The position numbers and the translations under genes are program-made. A stretch of 64,000 nt of DNA from Methyloceanibacter methanicus (GTDB lineage: Bacteria; Pseudomonadota; Alphaproteobacteria; Rhizobiales; Methyloligellaceae). The notes beneath the pieces are model-generated. The model was not told where the DNA came from. It did not search any database and saw nothing but the letters and a program-made list of their open reading frames with translations. The stretch spans positions 1 through 64,000 of the forward strand of contig NZ_LPWG01000007.1 of NCBI RefSeq assembly GCF_001723285.1, given 5' to 3'. Positions 41,039 to 49,618 of the stretch are shown piece by piece (position 1 is the first letter of the stretch; each line of letters opens with the position of its first letter).

Positions 41039-41530
41039 CGGAAGCAGGCGAAGGCCCTCATGGCTCAGCAGAAGGCGCGAGACGCGGTGGACATTCGCAT
41101 CGGCAAAGAGATTGTGCGTTTCCTTGGAGCCGGCGCAACGATGCTGCTTGTCTTTTGGCTAGTATTCACACTACAGATTAACTGGCCATTGAAACGTGTG
41201 AGTTCCAATGGCCTCGGATTCGCGTTCGCTCTGGCGGTTTTTCCTGGGTCCATGATTGCTGTGCCAATCATCCTCGGCCTATTGGCGTTAGACCGTGTCT
41301 GCGGAGTGGTTCGCGTTCCATGGAGCACCATGGTCTACGCAATTCTGGCGTTTCCAGTCTGTCTGATCGGTGCCGCGCGTATGGCTCCCGACAGTGTCGC
41401 CGGGGGAATGGATCAGATAATTTCGGCAGACAATCTCCGGCGACTTGTACCTTTTGCGGCGATGGCGCTTGTGCCTATTGCTTTGTCCCTAGTGTGGCCT
41501 AGACCTCCAGCAGCAGTTGCTGCGTCTTAG
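40985..41530 (+). CDS. Unrecognised membrane protein whose N-terminus derives from the thiC tail
   Basis: 181 residues. The first 18 residues (MDETREKFREMDSKVDVE) are a copy of the ThiC C-terminus. A short charged helix KALMAQQKARDAVDIRIGKE and then four or five hydrophobic segments follow: FLGAGATMLLVFWLVFTLQI, GFAFALAVFPGSMIAVPIILGLLALD, WSTMVYAILAFPVCLIG and LVPFAAMALVPIALSLVW. Third-position GC looks lower than in neighbouring genes, which suggests different origin. No good ribosome-binding site precedes the ATG (CAAGGATGGC is closest). The family is unknown to me. Confidence 0.65.
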   Translation: MDETREKFREMDSKVDVERKQAKALMAQQKARDAVDIRIGKEIVRFLGAGATMLLVFWLVFTLQINWPLKRVSSNGLGFAFALAVFPGSMIAVPIILGLLALDRVCGVVRVPWSTMVYAILAFPVCLIGAARMAPDSVAGGMDQIISADNLRRLVPFAAMALVPIALSLVWPRPPAAVAAS

Positions 41531-42179
41531 GCTTGATGTCTCGAGCCCGCCACTATCATTCCCCGTTCCGCTTCAGGTGGGTCGCAGCTATGACTCCGTA
41601 AGGATCGGAGTCAGCGGTAGCCCCTATCGTCTAAAGAGATGAATCTCACAACGTAGGGTGACGGCCGCGGCCAGTCCCGCCTTATCCCCACCCCCTCTGA
41701 CTGGCCCCATACTCCACCCATCCCTCGTTCATGAGGACACGAGCTGCAGACCGTCTGCTCTCGGGGCGGGGGACGTGGCGCCCGGCGTGGCGCGGTACAG
41801 AAGGGCCAATCTCGGACGCACCATTCCCGATAAGCCCGGACCACCGCGTCGCGGCTGACGGACCAGCTTCGGGGGTCTCTACTCCACCTGCCTGCGATGG
41901 AACGCGTGGGCCTTCGGGTGAGGCATGCGATCCCTATGCGCATGCCTGAGCCACTGAGGTAAGCGGCGGCATGAGGCTCTAAAATATCGCTGCAGCGTTC
42001 AGGGGTGTTCGCACTTCGAGACGCCATGCGGGGCGCCGGGAGGCTGCCCATACTTTTTTTGCGCAACGGACGGGCTTTCGGTGCCCCGCACGTCCTTTTC
42101 GGGACGCGTTTCCTTCGAATACCCTCGTGCCGACGCGGCAACGGGGCGCTTTGGCGTGGATGGAGCGGCACACTCCGGT
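41531..42179. other. Non-coding stretch without recognised gene
   Basis: About 650 bp. The frames open here look non-coding on both strands. A hairpin TGACTCCG / CGGAGTCA lies at 41591-41613 and could close the preceding membrane-protein transcript, but it lacks a T run. A CTTCGAGACGCCATGC segment near 42016 resembles degraded dispersed repeats. I see no tRNA, tmRNA, RNase P, SRP or 6S signature. Confidence 0.5.
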
Positions 42180-42244
42180 GTCATACCCGCGCAGGCGGGC
42201 ATCCAGAGGGGTTACTGGATCGCCCGGTCAAGCCGGGCGATGAC
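42180..42244. repeat. Composite palindromic repeat
   Basis: GTCATACCCGCGCAGGCGGG-CATCCAG (42180-42206), then a short linker and GGATCGCCCGGTCAAGCC...GATGAC (42217-42244). The outer GTCAT/ATGAC and ATCCAG/CTGGAT ends are mutually inverted. Confidence 0.8.
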
Positions 42245-42279
42245 ACGGAGAGAGCTTTGTGGTGGCGTTGCCACTTGGT

Positions 42280-42360
42280 GTCATTCCGGCGAAAGCCGGA
42301 ATCCAGGTATGCTAGGCACGGCGCTTTGCCCCCTGGATACCGGCTTGCGCCGGTATGACG
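42280..42360. repeat. Extragenic palindromic repeat, copy 3, with a second inverted unit
   Basis: The 45 bp from GTCATTCCGG to GCACGGCGC match 40858-40902 almost exactly. The following CCTGGATACCGGCTTGCGCC-GGTATGACG (42332-42360) is a related stem in the other orientation. Confidence 0.85.
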
Positions 42361-42408
42361 TGAGGCACGGCGGAGCGCGGCGAGGTCGATGTGGAGGAGT
42401 GAGGCTCA

Positions 42409-42705
42409 ATGCGCTTACACACCTTCGATACTGCGAGAGCCGTAGGCGCCCTTGCCATTAGCCTCGTGATCGTGACGCTCGGCGCAGCCGCGCAGGCGCA
42501 AGACGGGCCTCCAAGCGAAGAGTGGATGGCGCATTGCGCGCGGAACCTGGCGCCGGAGCAATTGCCGGAAAAGGTCGTCCGCGCCTACTGCCAATGCATG
42601 GCTGGCATCGGCGAGGAGGCGGATATGCTCGCCTGGTCGCAAATCCAGCTGGAGCGCTCCTACCCGCCGGCCCATGTGCAGTGTCACGAGGCGGCGCGGA
42701 AGTAG
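42409..42705 (+). CDS. Small secreted protein, function unknown
   Basis: 98 residues with a GGAGG-containing leader (GTGGAGGAGTGAGGCTCA) before the ATG. The signal peptide LAISLVIVTLGAAAQAQ is followed by about 66 mature residues with four cysteines (HCARNL, YCQCMAGI, VQCHEA) and mostly helical character. This resembles small cysteine-paired periplasmic proteins, but I cannot name a family. Confidence 0.78.
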   Translation: MRLHTFDTARAVGALAISLVIVTLGAAAQAQDGPPSEEWMAHCARNLAPEQLPEKVVRAYCQCMAGIGEEADMLAWSQIQLERSYPPAHVQCHEAARK

Positions 42706-42721
42706 GGCGTGCCGCCCCGTG

Positions 42722-43414
42722 TCACCCCATGGCGACGCGCACGGCGGCCTTGCCGTGTTTGGCGCGGTCCATGTAGAGGCTCCATAAGGCGAAGGCGATC
42801 CAGCCACCGCTGAAGATCAGGCCGCCGAGCAGGATGAACTCGCCGGGGATAGGTCCGAGGCTCGCGCGCTGTACGAGCTCCGAAAAGCTCGTGACGGGCG
42901 TGGGGTCGATCGTGATCTTGCCGTAATAGGCGATCGTCTGGATGCTGAGGATCCAGATATAGTTGCGGCGCAAGCGCCGGCCGATCGCCCGCGCGAAGGA
43001 GATGTGGTGATGCGGCTCGCGATAGTCGCGGGCGAGGACTTCGCGCCAGTCGGCGACCGGTTTCATGTGGTCGCTGTCCAACATGGGCGCATAGAAATTG
43101 TTCTCCATCCAGCGCGCGCGGGCGCGCCAGACGTTGAAGTAACGGTAGCGCCGCGCTTCGAAAATCAGGAAGACGATGCAGAGAATGCCCGCGAGCAGGA
43201 GCGGGAGCGGCGAGGCCTCGCGGCTCGAGAAGGTGATCGAGAGCGCGATCCCGAGCGTGACCACGGCCCAGTTCGTCGTGTTGTCGAGGCGGGTTCGCCA
43301 GATCGTGCTGCGGTAGACCTCGCCGCGATACAGATGCGCGAGCGCGCCGACCGATGCCCCGTCGAACTCGTACGGGAGCGAAACTGCCCTGGGTGCTTCC
43401 ATGCCCTGACCCAC
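42722..43414 (-). CDS. DUF2270 family integral membrane protein
   Basis: 230 residues. The family pattern is clear: YRGEVYRSTIWRTRLDNTTN, WAVVTLGIALSITFSSREAS, FEARRYRYFNVWRARARWME and FYAPML. There are four membrane helices, the first pair near residues 50-85 and the second pair near 150-215. The function of DUF2270 proteins is not known. The frame begins at a GTG (43414), and an ATG at 43402 is also possible. Confidence 0.85.
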   Translation of the reverse strand: MGQGMEAPRAVSLPYEFDGASVGALAHLYRGEVYRSTIWRTRLDNTTNWAVVTLGIALSITFSSREASPLPLLLAGILCIVFLIFEARRYRYFNVWRARARWMENNFYAPMLDSDHMKPVADWREVLARDYREPHHHISFARAIGRRLRRNYIWILSIQTIAYYGKITIDPTPVTSFSELVQRASLGPIPGEFILLGGLIFSGGWIAFALWSLYMDRAKHGKAAVRVAMG

Positions 43415-43535
43415 GTCTTCTTTGCTCTCACCATAGCGCCTTTTTGGCGATCAGGTCACCCTGGATGGGTCAAGCTACGAGGTGATGAGGGGAGAGATGT
43501 CGACGCCGGGACGCTTCCGTGCGCCCATTGCCGCG

Positions 43536-44138
43536 CTACGCCCCATACACGCGCCGGGATACGAACGGCGCGGCGAGATTGAGCAGATAGGCCAGCATGG
43601 CGTAGCCGGGCGAGACCAGGCTGATGACCATGGACAGCACGGCCGAGGCGATCAGGAGGCCGAACTCGACGCGCCCGTCGGCCGGGTCGTCGTGGCCGCT
43701 GTCGCGCTTGGCGGCGCGCGAGATGAGAATCCCCGTCACGGCGAGAAGGATCATGTTGGCGCCGTAGAGCCAGACGGCACCGGCTACGTCGTAGCGGCTC
43801 ACCGCCAGCATCGAGAAGGGCAGCACCGTGACCCAGAGCAGATGGAACAGCGTGGCCCGCGCGTAAGCCGTGCTCGCCATCTCAGGTTCGTTCGTCTGCT
43901 TCGCGCGGCCGAACCAGAAGGCGACGAGCACGAGGAAGGTGATGAGATAGGCGATGAAGGTGTCGGACAGCCTCGCGAGCCCTTGCAGAAAGTCTTGGGT
44001 CGTCTTCGGGTCGAAGTCCTCAGGCAGCTCGATGTTGAGCACGAGCAGTGTCATGGCGAAGGCGAACACCGCATCGGTCAAAGCATCGAGCCGGCGCGTG
44101 GGGACGACCCCGGCCGCGTCCTTCATCGTGTCCGACAC
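43536..44138 (-). CDS. TMEM175-family potassium channel-like protein
   Basis: 200 residues. The selectivity-helix signature RLDALTDAVFAFAMTLLVLNIELP near residue 16 matches the bacterial TMEM175 (DUF1211) family, which forms potassium-selective tetramers without the TVGYG filter. Further helices lie near 57-75, 97-115, 120-137 and 160-185. Start GTG at 44138 (GGAG upstream), with an ATG four codons later. Confidence 0.88.
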   Translation of the reverse strand: MSDTMKDAAGVVPTRRLDALTDAVFAFAMTLLVLNIELPEDFDPKTTQDFLQGLARLSDTFIAYLITFLVLVAFWFGRAKQTNEPEMASTAYARATLFHLLWVTVLPFSMLAVSRYDVAGAVWLYGANMILLAVTGILISRAAKRDSGHDDPADGRVEFGLLIASAVLSMVISLVSPGYAMLAYLLNLAAPFVSRRVYGA

Positions 44139-44394
44139 CTGCGTCTCCGTTTCTGCACCCGTCCAGCGGCCACAGCGTTGCAGCGTCCGTCATCCTCGGT
44201 CCGAAGTCCCGATTCGGTCAACTGTCGGCTCTCGAAGCAGGGCCGTCGATCCTTGCTCCTTGCGCAGTCCAGGTGGAGCGTGCCGACGGACGGTGTGAAA
44301 CCGTGATAGCGTTGCATGAGAAGCCGCGCGGCCGGGAGGGGTTTCAATGCCGCCAACACGTGTCTCTGCGGCACATGTGATGGGAGGTCTTTCG

Positions 44395-44823
44395 ATGACG
44401 GAGATGTCGAATGACGAAGTAGCGGTGCGTGCTGCCGTCGATCGGTGGGTCGTGGTCTTGAATGCCATGCTGAACGGCGATCCGAAGCCACTCGAGGATC
44501 TCTATTCCCACGCGGACGACGTCACTTATATGGGCGCCGAAGGCACCTTCCAGATCGGTTGGGACGCGACCTGTGCGGATTGGAAGGCCCAGGCTGAGAA
44601 CAGCACCGGTGGACAGGTCGAGGCCGCGGGGGTCCATGTCGTCGTCAGCGGCAACCTGGCGGCGGCACAGCATTACACGCGCGGCCAGGTGCGGCAGCCC
44701 GACGGGCGGATCAACGAGACCAATGTCCGGGAGTCGAGCGTGTTCCGCAAAGAGAATGGCGCCTGGAAGATGATCGCCCATCACGCCGACGGCTTACCCT
44801 ATTGGGAAAAGGCCTTCGCATAG
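44395..44823 (+). CDS. SnoaL/DUF4440-like NTF2-fold protein
   Basis: 142 residues from the ATG at 44395, which follows GGGAGG with 7-bp spacing. The NTF2-like cone fold is read from the helix VRAAVDRWVVVLNAMLNGD, the strand DDVTYMGAEGTFQIGW and the ending strands ESSVFRKENGAWKMIAHHAD. Members include ketosteroid-isomerase-like enzymes and stress-related proteins of unknown activity. No catalytic pair can be assigned. Confidence 0.82.
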   Translation: MTEMSNDEVAVRAAVDRWVVVLNAMLNGDPKPLEDLYSHADDVTYMGAEGTFQIGWDATCADWKAQAENSTGGQVEAAGVHVVVSGNLAAAQHYTRGQVRQPDGRINETNVRESSVFRKENGAWKMIAHHADGLPYWEKAFA

Positions 44824-44894
44824 TCTCGGTGGCGCGTGCGAGGCTTCGCGGTCTTTCCGCGACCGTCTCGCGCCGCGCATGCACCTTAAGCAAC

Positions 44895-44925
44895 AAAGGC
44901 GCCTGGCTGATCGCCAGGCGCCTTT
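44895..44925. terminator. Bidirectional terminator
   Basis: AAAGGCGCCTGGC and GCCAGGCGCCTTT, a perfect 13-bp stem with a TGATC loop, between the SnoaL-like gene and the EF-hand gene, which converge. Confidence 0.88.
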
Positions 44926-44950
44926 GAAACCAAGCGAGCCGAGTCGGGTG

Positions 44951-45289
44951 CTAATTCTTCTGACACGCCGGATCGTCGGGATTGTTCTGGCAAGGGCACC
45001 AAGAGCCTTCCGCCTTCTGGCAGTTGTTGCCGATGGCCGTCTTCTGCCGCTCGCCGCCGGCCCATTCTTCCGCGTCGATACTGTTGTTCGTGTCCTTGTC
45101 CATCATCGTGAAGGTCGGGTTCATCGTCGGATCGCCAACCTTGGACTCGCACGAGGTCCACTCCGAGCGGCTGACCGTGCCGCTGCCGTCAGCGTCACAG
45201 GCCTTGAAACCGTCAGACCAGCTGGCGGCGACTGCAGGCGTTCCCGCAAGCAGAACAAGCGCAACGAGAGCAAGCCAAAATTTGGACAT
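44951..45289 (-). CDS. Secreted EF-hand calcium-binding protein
   Basis: 112 residues. GGGAG lies 8 bp before the ATG. The signal peptide WLALVALVLLAGTPAVA is followed by two EF-hand loops, DADGSGTVSRSEW and DKDTNNSIDAEEW, both with the expected acidic positions and Gly/Asn at position 6. The C-terminal 25 residues hold five cysteines (NCQKAEGSWCPCQNN, ACQKN). Periplasmic or exported. Calcium binding is likely from the loops; the role is unknown. Confidence 0.88.
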   Translation of the reverse strand: MSKFWLALVALVLLAGTPAVAASWSDGFKACDADGSGTVSRSEWTSCESKVGDPTMNPTFTMMDKDTNNSIDAEEWAGGERQKTAIGNNCQKAEGSWCPCQNNPDDPACQKN

Positions 45290-45570
45290 TGCGTTTTCTC
45301 CCTAGTATTTGTTGACTACCGTTTAATGCCGTCGCTCAGCGCAGGCGGCCGTCTCCACCGCCACTTTTCAGCGACCCTACAACGGGGGCCTTCTTCCGAC
45401 TCTTTATCAAGGGCAAGACTTCCAAATCCGCCGTAGGACAGTATCCGAACCGGGCATGGGAGAGATCCGCCTCCCGTGGAGGCCGGCTTGAGCGGAGGCG
45501 CACAGGCGCAGCCGTTCTGCGTCGGGAAAAGTCACGTATACTGATCGAACCGTGTTCGAAGGGATCAAAG

Positions 45571-46545
45571 ATGCGCGCGATCATCATCGAAAAGGGCGAG
45601 GGCGGAACCGTTGCCCGGCTTGGGGATTTTCCGGAAGACGATCTCATGGAAGGCGACGTCACCGTCCGGGTGACCCATTCCACGGTCAACTACAAAGACG
45701 GCCTTGCGATCACGGGAAAGGCACCTGTGGTGCGCCATTTTCCCATGATCGGCGGGATAGATTTCGCCGGCGTGGTGGAGACATCGCACCATCCGGACTT
45801 CAAACCGGGCGATCCGGTGGTCTTGAACGGTTGGGGCCTCGGAGAGACCCATCTCGGCGGCTACGCGGAATTGGCGCGCGTCAAAGGCGACTGGCTCGTG
45901 GCGTTGCCGCAAGGTCTTTCGCCGGCGCAGGCGATGGCGATCGGGACGGCCGGCTATACGGCGATGCTGTGCGTGATGGCCCTCGAGCGTTACGGGGTGA
46001 CGCCCGATCGGGGACCGGCGCTCGTGACCGGCGCCGCGGGCGGCGTGGGATCGGTGGCCGTGTCGCTCCTGTCGGACCGGGGCTGGCGGGTGATCGCCTC
46101 GACGGGGCGGGTCGAGGAGGCCGACTACCTCATGTCGCTTGGCGCGAACGAGATCATGGACCGCTCGGAGCTCAGCGGCCCGGCCAAGCCGCTGGGGAAG
46201 GAGCGTTGGGCCGCCACCGTCGATACTGTCGGGTCGACCACGCTGGCCAACGCCCTGTCCATGACCGCCTATGGGGGCGCCGTTGCCGCTTGCGGTCTGG
46301 CCGGCGGCATGGATCTGCCCGGCTCGGTCATGCCGTTCATCTTGCGCGCGGTCGCGCTGCTCGGCATCGATTCCGTCTACGCACCGAAAGCACGACGCAT
46401 CGAAGCCTGGTCCCGGCTGGCCCAAGAGCTCGACCGCGAGAAGCTCGCGTCGATGACCCGAACAATCGCTTGTGATGAGATCATTCCGGTCGCCCGCGAT
46501 ATTCTGGCGGGTAAAGTCCGCGGCCGCGTGGTGGTGGAAATATAA
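45571..46545 (+). CDS. acuI: Acrylyl-CoA reductase (AcuI/YhdH family)
   Basis: 324 residues, a zinc-free medium-chain reductase. It starts MRAIIIEKGEGG and shows HSTVNYKDGLAITGK, PMIGGIDFAGVVE, VLNGWGLGETHLGGYAE and the NADPH motif VTGAAGGVGSVAVSLL. The C-terminus ARDILAGKVRGRVVVEI is typical. The family reduces acryloyl-CoA to propionyl-CoA, relevant for 3-hydroxypropionate or DMSP degradation, and also removes toxic acryloyl-CoA. The gst gene follows after 57 bp. Confidence 0.92.
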   Translation: MRAIIIEKGEGGTVARLGDFPEDDLMEGDVTVRVTHSTVNYKDGLAITGKAPVVRHFPMIGGIDFAGVVETSHHPDFKPGDPVVLNGWGLGETHLGGYAELARVKGDWLVALPQGLSPAQAMAIGTAGYTAMLCVMALERYGVTPDRGPALVTGAAGGVGSVAVSLLSDRGWRVIASTGRVEEADYLMSLGANEIMDRSELSGPAKPLGKERWAATVDTVGSTTLANALSMTAYGGAVAACGLAGGMDLPGSVMPFILRAVALLGIDSVYAPKARRIEAWSRLAQELDREKLASMTRTIACDEIIPVARDILAGKVRGRVVVEI

Positions 46546-46602
46546 GAAGGGCACAAAGGAAGTCGCGCGGGATCGGCGCCGGGCTTCAGCGAGGAAACAC
46601 CG

Positions 46603-47228
46603 ATGAGCGATTTGAAGTTGACCTATTTCGACTTTCATGGCGGGCGCGGCGAGCCGGCGCGGCTTGCCCTATCCATGGGCGGCGTTCCCTTCGAAGACGA
46701 CCGGGTCGCGTTCGCGGACTGGCCGGAGCGCAAGGGCAGCATGCCCTTCGGCGCCATGCCGGTGCTCGTGGCCGATGGAAAGGTTTTGGCGCAGTCGAAC
46801 GCGATCAATCGCTACGTCGCCAAGCTCACCGGGCTTTATCCGTCCGATTTCTGGCAGGCAGCGTTGTGCGACGAGGCGATGGATGCGGTGGAGGACGTCA
46901 CCAACGAGATCGTGCGGACGATGTTCATGCCGGACGAGGAGAAGAAGGCGCGGCGCGAGGCGCTCGCCGAGGGCATGATCCCCCTCTACCTCAAACGGCT
47001 CGGCCAGAATCTCACCGCCCATGGCGGGCGCTATTTCGCGGACGATCGCCTCACCATCGCCGATCTGAAGGTCGCCATGCTGATCCGGCAGTTGCGATCC
47101 GGCATTCTGGATCACCTTCCGACGGACCTGCCGGACCGGGTCGCGCCGGAACTGGTCGATCACTTTCAGCGGGTGATGAAGGATCCGCCATCAAGGCCTA
47201 CTACGCCAAGCGCGGCGTGGAGGTCTGA
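46603..47228 (+). CDS. Glutathione S-transferase, frameshifted at the last 13 codons
   Basis: The thioredoxin-like N-domain is LTYFDFHGGRGEPARLALS with the catalytic Tyr near residue 8, the GSH-binding loop is MPVLVADGKVLAQSNAINRY, and the helical C-domain contains FADDRLTIADLKVAML. This resembles the sigma-type (prostaglandin D synthase-like) class. The printed frame goes astray near 47187: GATCCGCCATC lacks a G that would give KDPAIKAYYAKRGVEV and a stop at 47228, the normal length of about 208 residues. Without the correction the frame runs to 47409 through unrelated sequence. Confidence 0.88.
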
Positions 47229-47354
47229 TCGGCAGGTATATGGAAAGGTCCTCGGTGCAACGGATTCTGCCAGGGTCTTGTCACAATGTCCGAGGTCAGT
47301 CGTGGTAGTATGTTTGACCAGCGCCGTTGAAACGCTCTCTTTGTTGGAGGGGCT

Positions 47355-47783
47355 ATGCCCGGTTCGGCTCTGCGCACGGCAATCGTGTTGCTCTCGCTCG
47401 TGTCCATGACAACCGGCGTCTTGGCGCTCGATCCCGGGCAGTCGGTGCTGTACTGCACCGGGGCCAAGTTCGGGGAGGACAACGCCAAGACCATCGAGGG
47501 CTGCACCAATCTGATCAGAGAGGCGACTCCACTGCTGGAAAGCGGCGAGCCGGACCCAACCGGGAAGGCGAACTGGTACTTCTCGCGTGGGTTTGCCTAT
47601 GCGCGTAGCAGCGACTACGAACGTGCCGTCGCCGATTTCAGCAAGGCGATTGAAATCAATCCTGATATTGATGGTATCGTCTACCACTACCGCGCCTTGG
47701 CCCGGTCGAAGGCGGGCGGAGACGCCGACCAAATCAAGGCGGATCGGACAAAGGCGTGTAGCCTGGACAAAAAGTACTGCTAG
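47355..47783 (+). CDS. Secreted TPR-repeat protein
   Basis: 142 residues. GGAGGGG lies 4 bp before the ATG. A signal peptide (TAIVLLSLVSMTTGVLA) precedes about 120 residues with at least one clear tetratricopeptide repeat (WYFSRGFAYARSSDYERAV and FSKAIEINPDIDG). Cysteines at the N-terminal (YCTGAK, GCTNLI) and C-terminal ends (ACSLDKKYC) may pair. Probably a periplasmic protein-interaction domain. Partner unknown. Confidence 0.83.
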   Translation: MPGSALRTAIVLLSLVSMTTGVLALDPGQSVLYCTGAKFGEDNAKTIEGCTNLIREATPLLESGEPDPTGKANWYFSRGFAYARSSDYERAVADFSKAIEINPDIDGIVYHYRALARSKAGGDADQIKADRTKACSLDKKYC

Positions 47784-47924
47784 CAAACGACCTACGCACC
47801 GCTCCGCTTACGCGTCGGTTTGTTCAGCCAGAGGGGGCTCGTTCATGCGGGGATCCCTGAGTATCTCTCGGTTGTTTGTCAGCGGGAAGACGCTGCGACC
47901 GGCCGCCGGGACCGCGGCACGGAA

Positions 47925-48689
47925 TTAACGTAACGCGCTACCGGGCGCGGCCGACATCATGGGACAGCCAAGCGTCTTGCGAAACGCTTCGATGAGGTCC
48001 TGGCGGTTGTTGGCCGTGATGTAGAGACCGCCGGTTTCCTCGGCGAGGCATTTCGTGTCGAGGAAGCTTTGTGCGCCGGTCCAGCGGAAGCTCCGGAGCT
48101 GATAGCCAATCACATGAACGGTGAGCTGCCGGCTCTTTTCCTTGAGGAGCTTGCCGAGTTTGCACGGCTCGCCGCCGCAGGTTTCCTCGCCGTCCGTCAA
48201 GAGCACGATCGTTCCAGCGGTGGATTTGTAGTCGAGAACCTTCGCAGCCGCCACCACCGCGGTGACGAGCGGCGTCTTTCCGGCGGGGTTGATGGCGTTG
48301 ACGACCCGCAAGATGCGCTGTCCTGCGTTCGGTTCGGGCGGGAAGTTCAGCCGCACATTGCATTGCTGATAGGGCCCTGGGCCGTAGGTGATGAGACCGA
48401 TCTTGCGGAACCGCGTGACGCCGGGGAGGACTTCGGCGAGGGCCGCGCGCACCTCGCCGATGCGGGACTTGTCGCTGAACAGGCCCTGGACCGTGTTGCC
48501 CGCCATGGAGCCAGAGGCATCGAAGACGATCATCGCATCTTCGGTGCAGTACGGCCGGGCCTCGTCGTCGGCCGTCGCATTTGGAGCCGCGGCCTCTTCC
48601 GCCGTCGCCGCCATGCGGCTTGCCACGGTTTGGCTTCCAAGACCTACGAGCAGCGCAAACGCCGCGTAGCGTGCAAGTCGTAACGGCAT
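47925..48689 (-). CDS. Secreted VWA-domain protein
   Basis: 254 residues with a signal peptide ending near the ASRMAATA segment. The von Willebrand factor A fold has a complete MIDAS: DASGSMAG (DxSxS), the Thr in GKTPLVTAV and the Asp in LLTDGEETCGG. Several cysteine pairs follow (CGGEPC, TKCLAEE, LGCPMM). This is the single-domain periplasmic type that binds a metal and probably a protein partner. The convergent TPR gene lies 142 bp away. Confidence 0.88.
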   Translation of the reverse strand: MPLRLARYAAFALLVGLGSQTVASRMAATAEEAAAPNATADDEARPYCTEDAMIVFDASGSMAGNTVQGLFSDKSRIGEVRAALAEVLPGVTRFRKIGLITYGPGPYQQCNVRLNFPPEPNAGQRILRVVNAINPAGKTPLVTAVVAAAKVLDYKSTAGTIVLLTDGEETCGGEPCKLGKLLKEKSRQLTVHVIGYQLRSFRWTGAQSFLDTKCLAEETGGLYITANNRQDLIEAFRKTLGCPMMSAAPGSALR

Positions 48690-48900
48690 GGTTGTTCCGC
48701 AGCCTGAGCCTGAGCTGGTCCACTATAGCAAAGGCTGCGGGGCGCGGCAGAGGCGTCATCGATGATCACAAAATCCTGATGTGGCGAGATTCCACAGCAG
48801 GAACCGTTCTCCAGGCGGCCCTGATGTTTGCTCCGGCTTCCCGGTTCGCAATCGTCCCCATGTGGCCTCTGCGCCGTCGGCCGAGCCAGGGCGTTTCGGC

Positions 48901-49464
48901 TCACGGAGCCTTCGGTGGAGGTGCTTCGGGCAGCTCGATCCGCCGGCCGGTCAATGACACGGCGATGGTGCTGGGTGCCTTCGACAGCGCATCGGCGCTT
49001 TGCGCATCGGCGTTCAAGGGCAGGAAGCCGAGCGTGCCTGTCAGTTCCATGGTTTCCGTCTCCGGATCATAGGTTCCGGTCGCGTCGATCCGCGCAAGCT
49101 GGCCTGCGTCGCCTTCCGCGTCGGGATAGGCGAAGTCGAGCGTCGCGGCCGTCAGGCGCACGGTCCCGTCCGTGTCGACGCCGTCGCAGCGCCACGTGCC
49201 GGCGCTGTCGCCAAAGGGACGGCTGTCCATTGCGGCGCCTGCCTGGTCCGAGTCGAACAGCAGCGCATGGCCGCCATTGGTCAGAACCAGGAGGCTCCGG
49301 CTCGTGCCGGTCCGGCCGTTATTGTCCAGGTCGTTCTTGGTGAGATACGTGCCGACGGCCTTGCTGCAGGTCCCTTCGATCTCGGCGGACGCGGGAAGAG
49401 GCAGTAGCGCGGCTGCGGTCACCAGAGTGGCGCCAAGTGTCTTTGTGATGTCGGTGGCATTCAT
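48901..49464 (-). CDS. Secreted protein of unknown function
   Basis: 187 residues from the ATG at 49464 (no strong ribosome-binding site, so the start could be at 49527). The signal peptide is TLGATLVTAAALLPLPASA, followed by a beta-rich body: TYLTKNDLDNNGRTG, SLLVLTNGGHALLFDSDQAG, GTWRCDGVDTDGTVRLTAAT and a Pro-rich end. Two cysteines only. The layout of a calycin-like or lipocalin-like small barrel is possible but not demonstrable. Confidence 0.75.
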   Translation of the reverse strand: MNATDITKTLGATLVTAAALLPLPASAEIEGTCSKAVGTYLTKNDLDNNGRTGTSRSLLVLTNGGHALLFDSDQAGAAMDSRPFGDSAGTWRCDGVDTDGTVRLTAATLDFAYPDAEGDAGQLARIDATGTYDPETETMELTGTLGFLPLNADAQSADALSKAPSTIAVSLTGRRIELPEAPPPKAP

Positions 49465-49618
49465 GATCGCATGTCTCGGGGTGGCTTCCGTATGCTGAAG
49501 ACTATCGCAGAGGCGCCCGGCGCCCAAGCGGCGGTGCGAGTGAACGCGTGAGACTATCAGCGGGGTTGCGCATGCACGAACCCGCGTGTGTTCCGTTCCG
49601 TGAGGTCGGACGTGGTGT

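Noticed and set aside
41611..42171. Minus-strand open frame of 186 codons in the repeat-rich gap
   Set aside because: Arg/Pro/Ser-rich with no ribosome-binding site or domain, and it reads into degraded repeats.
40690..42360. Repeated palindromes considered as a CRISPR array
   Set aside because: Spacing is irregular, copies are few and self-complementary throughout, and no cas gene is present. They are dispersed extragenic palindromes.
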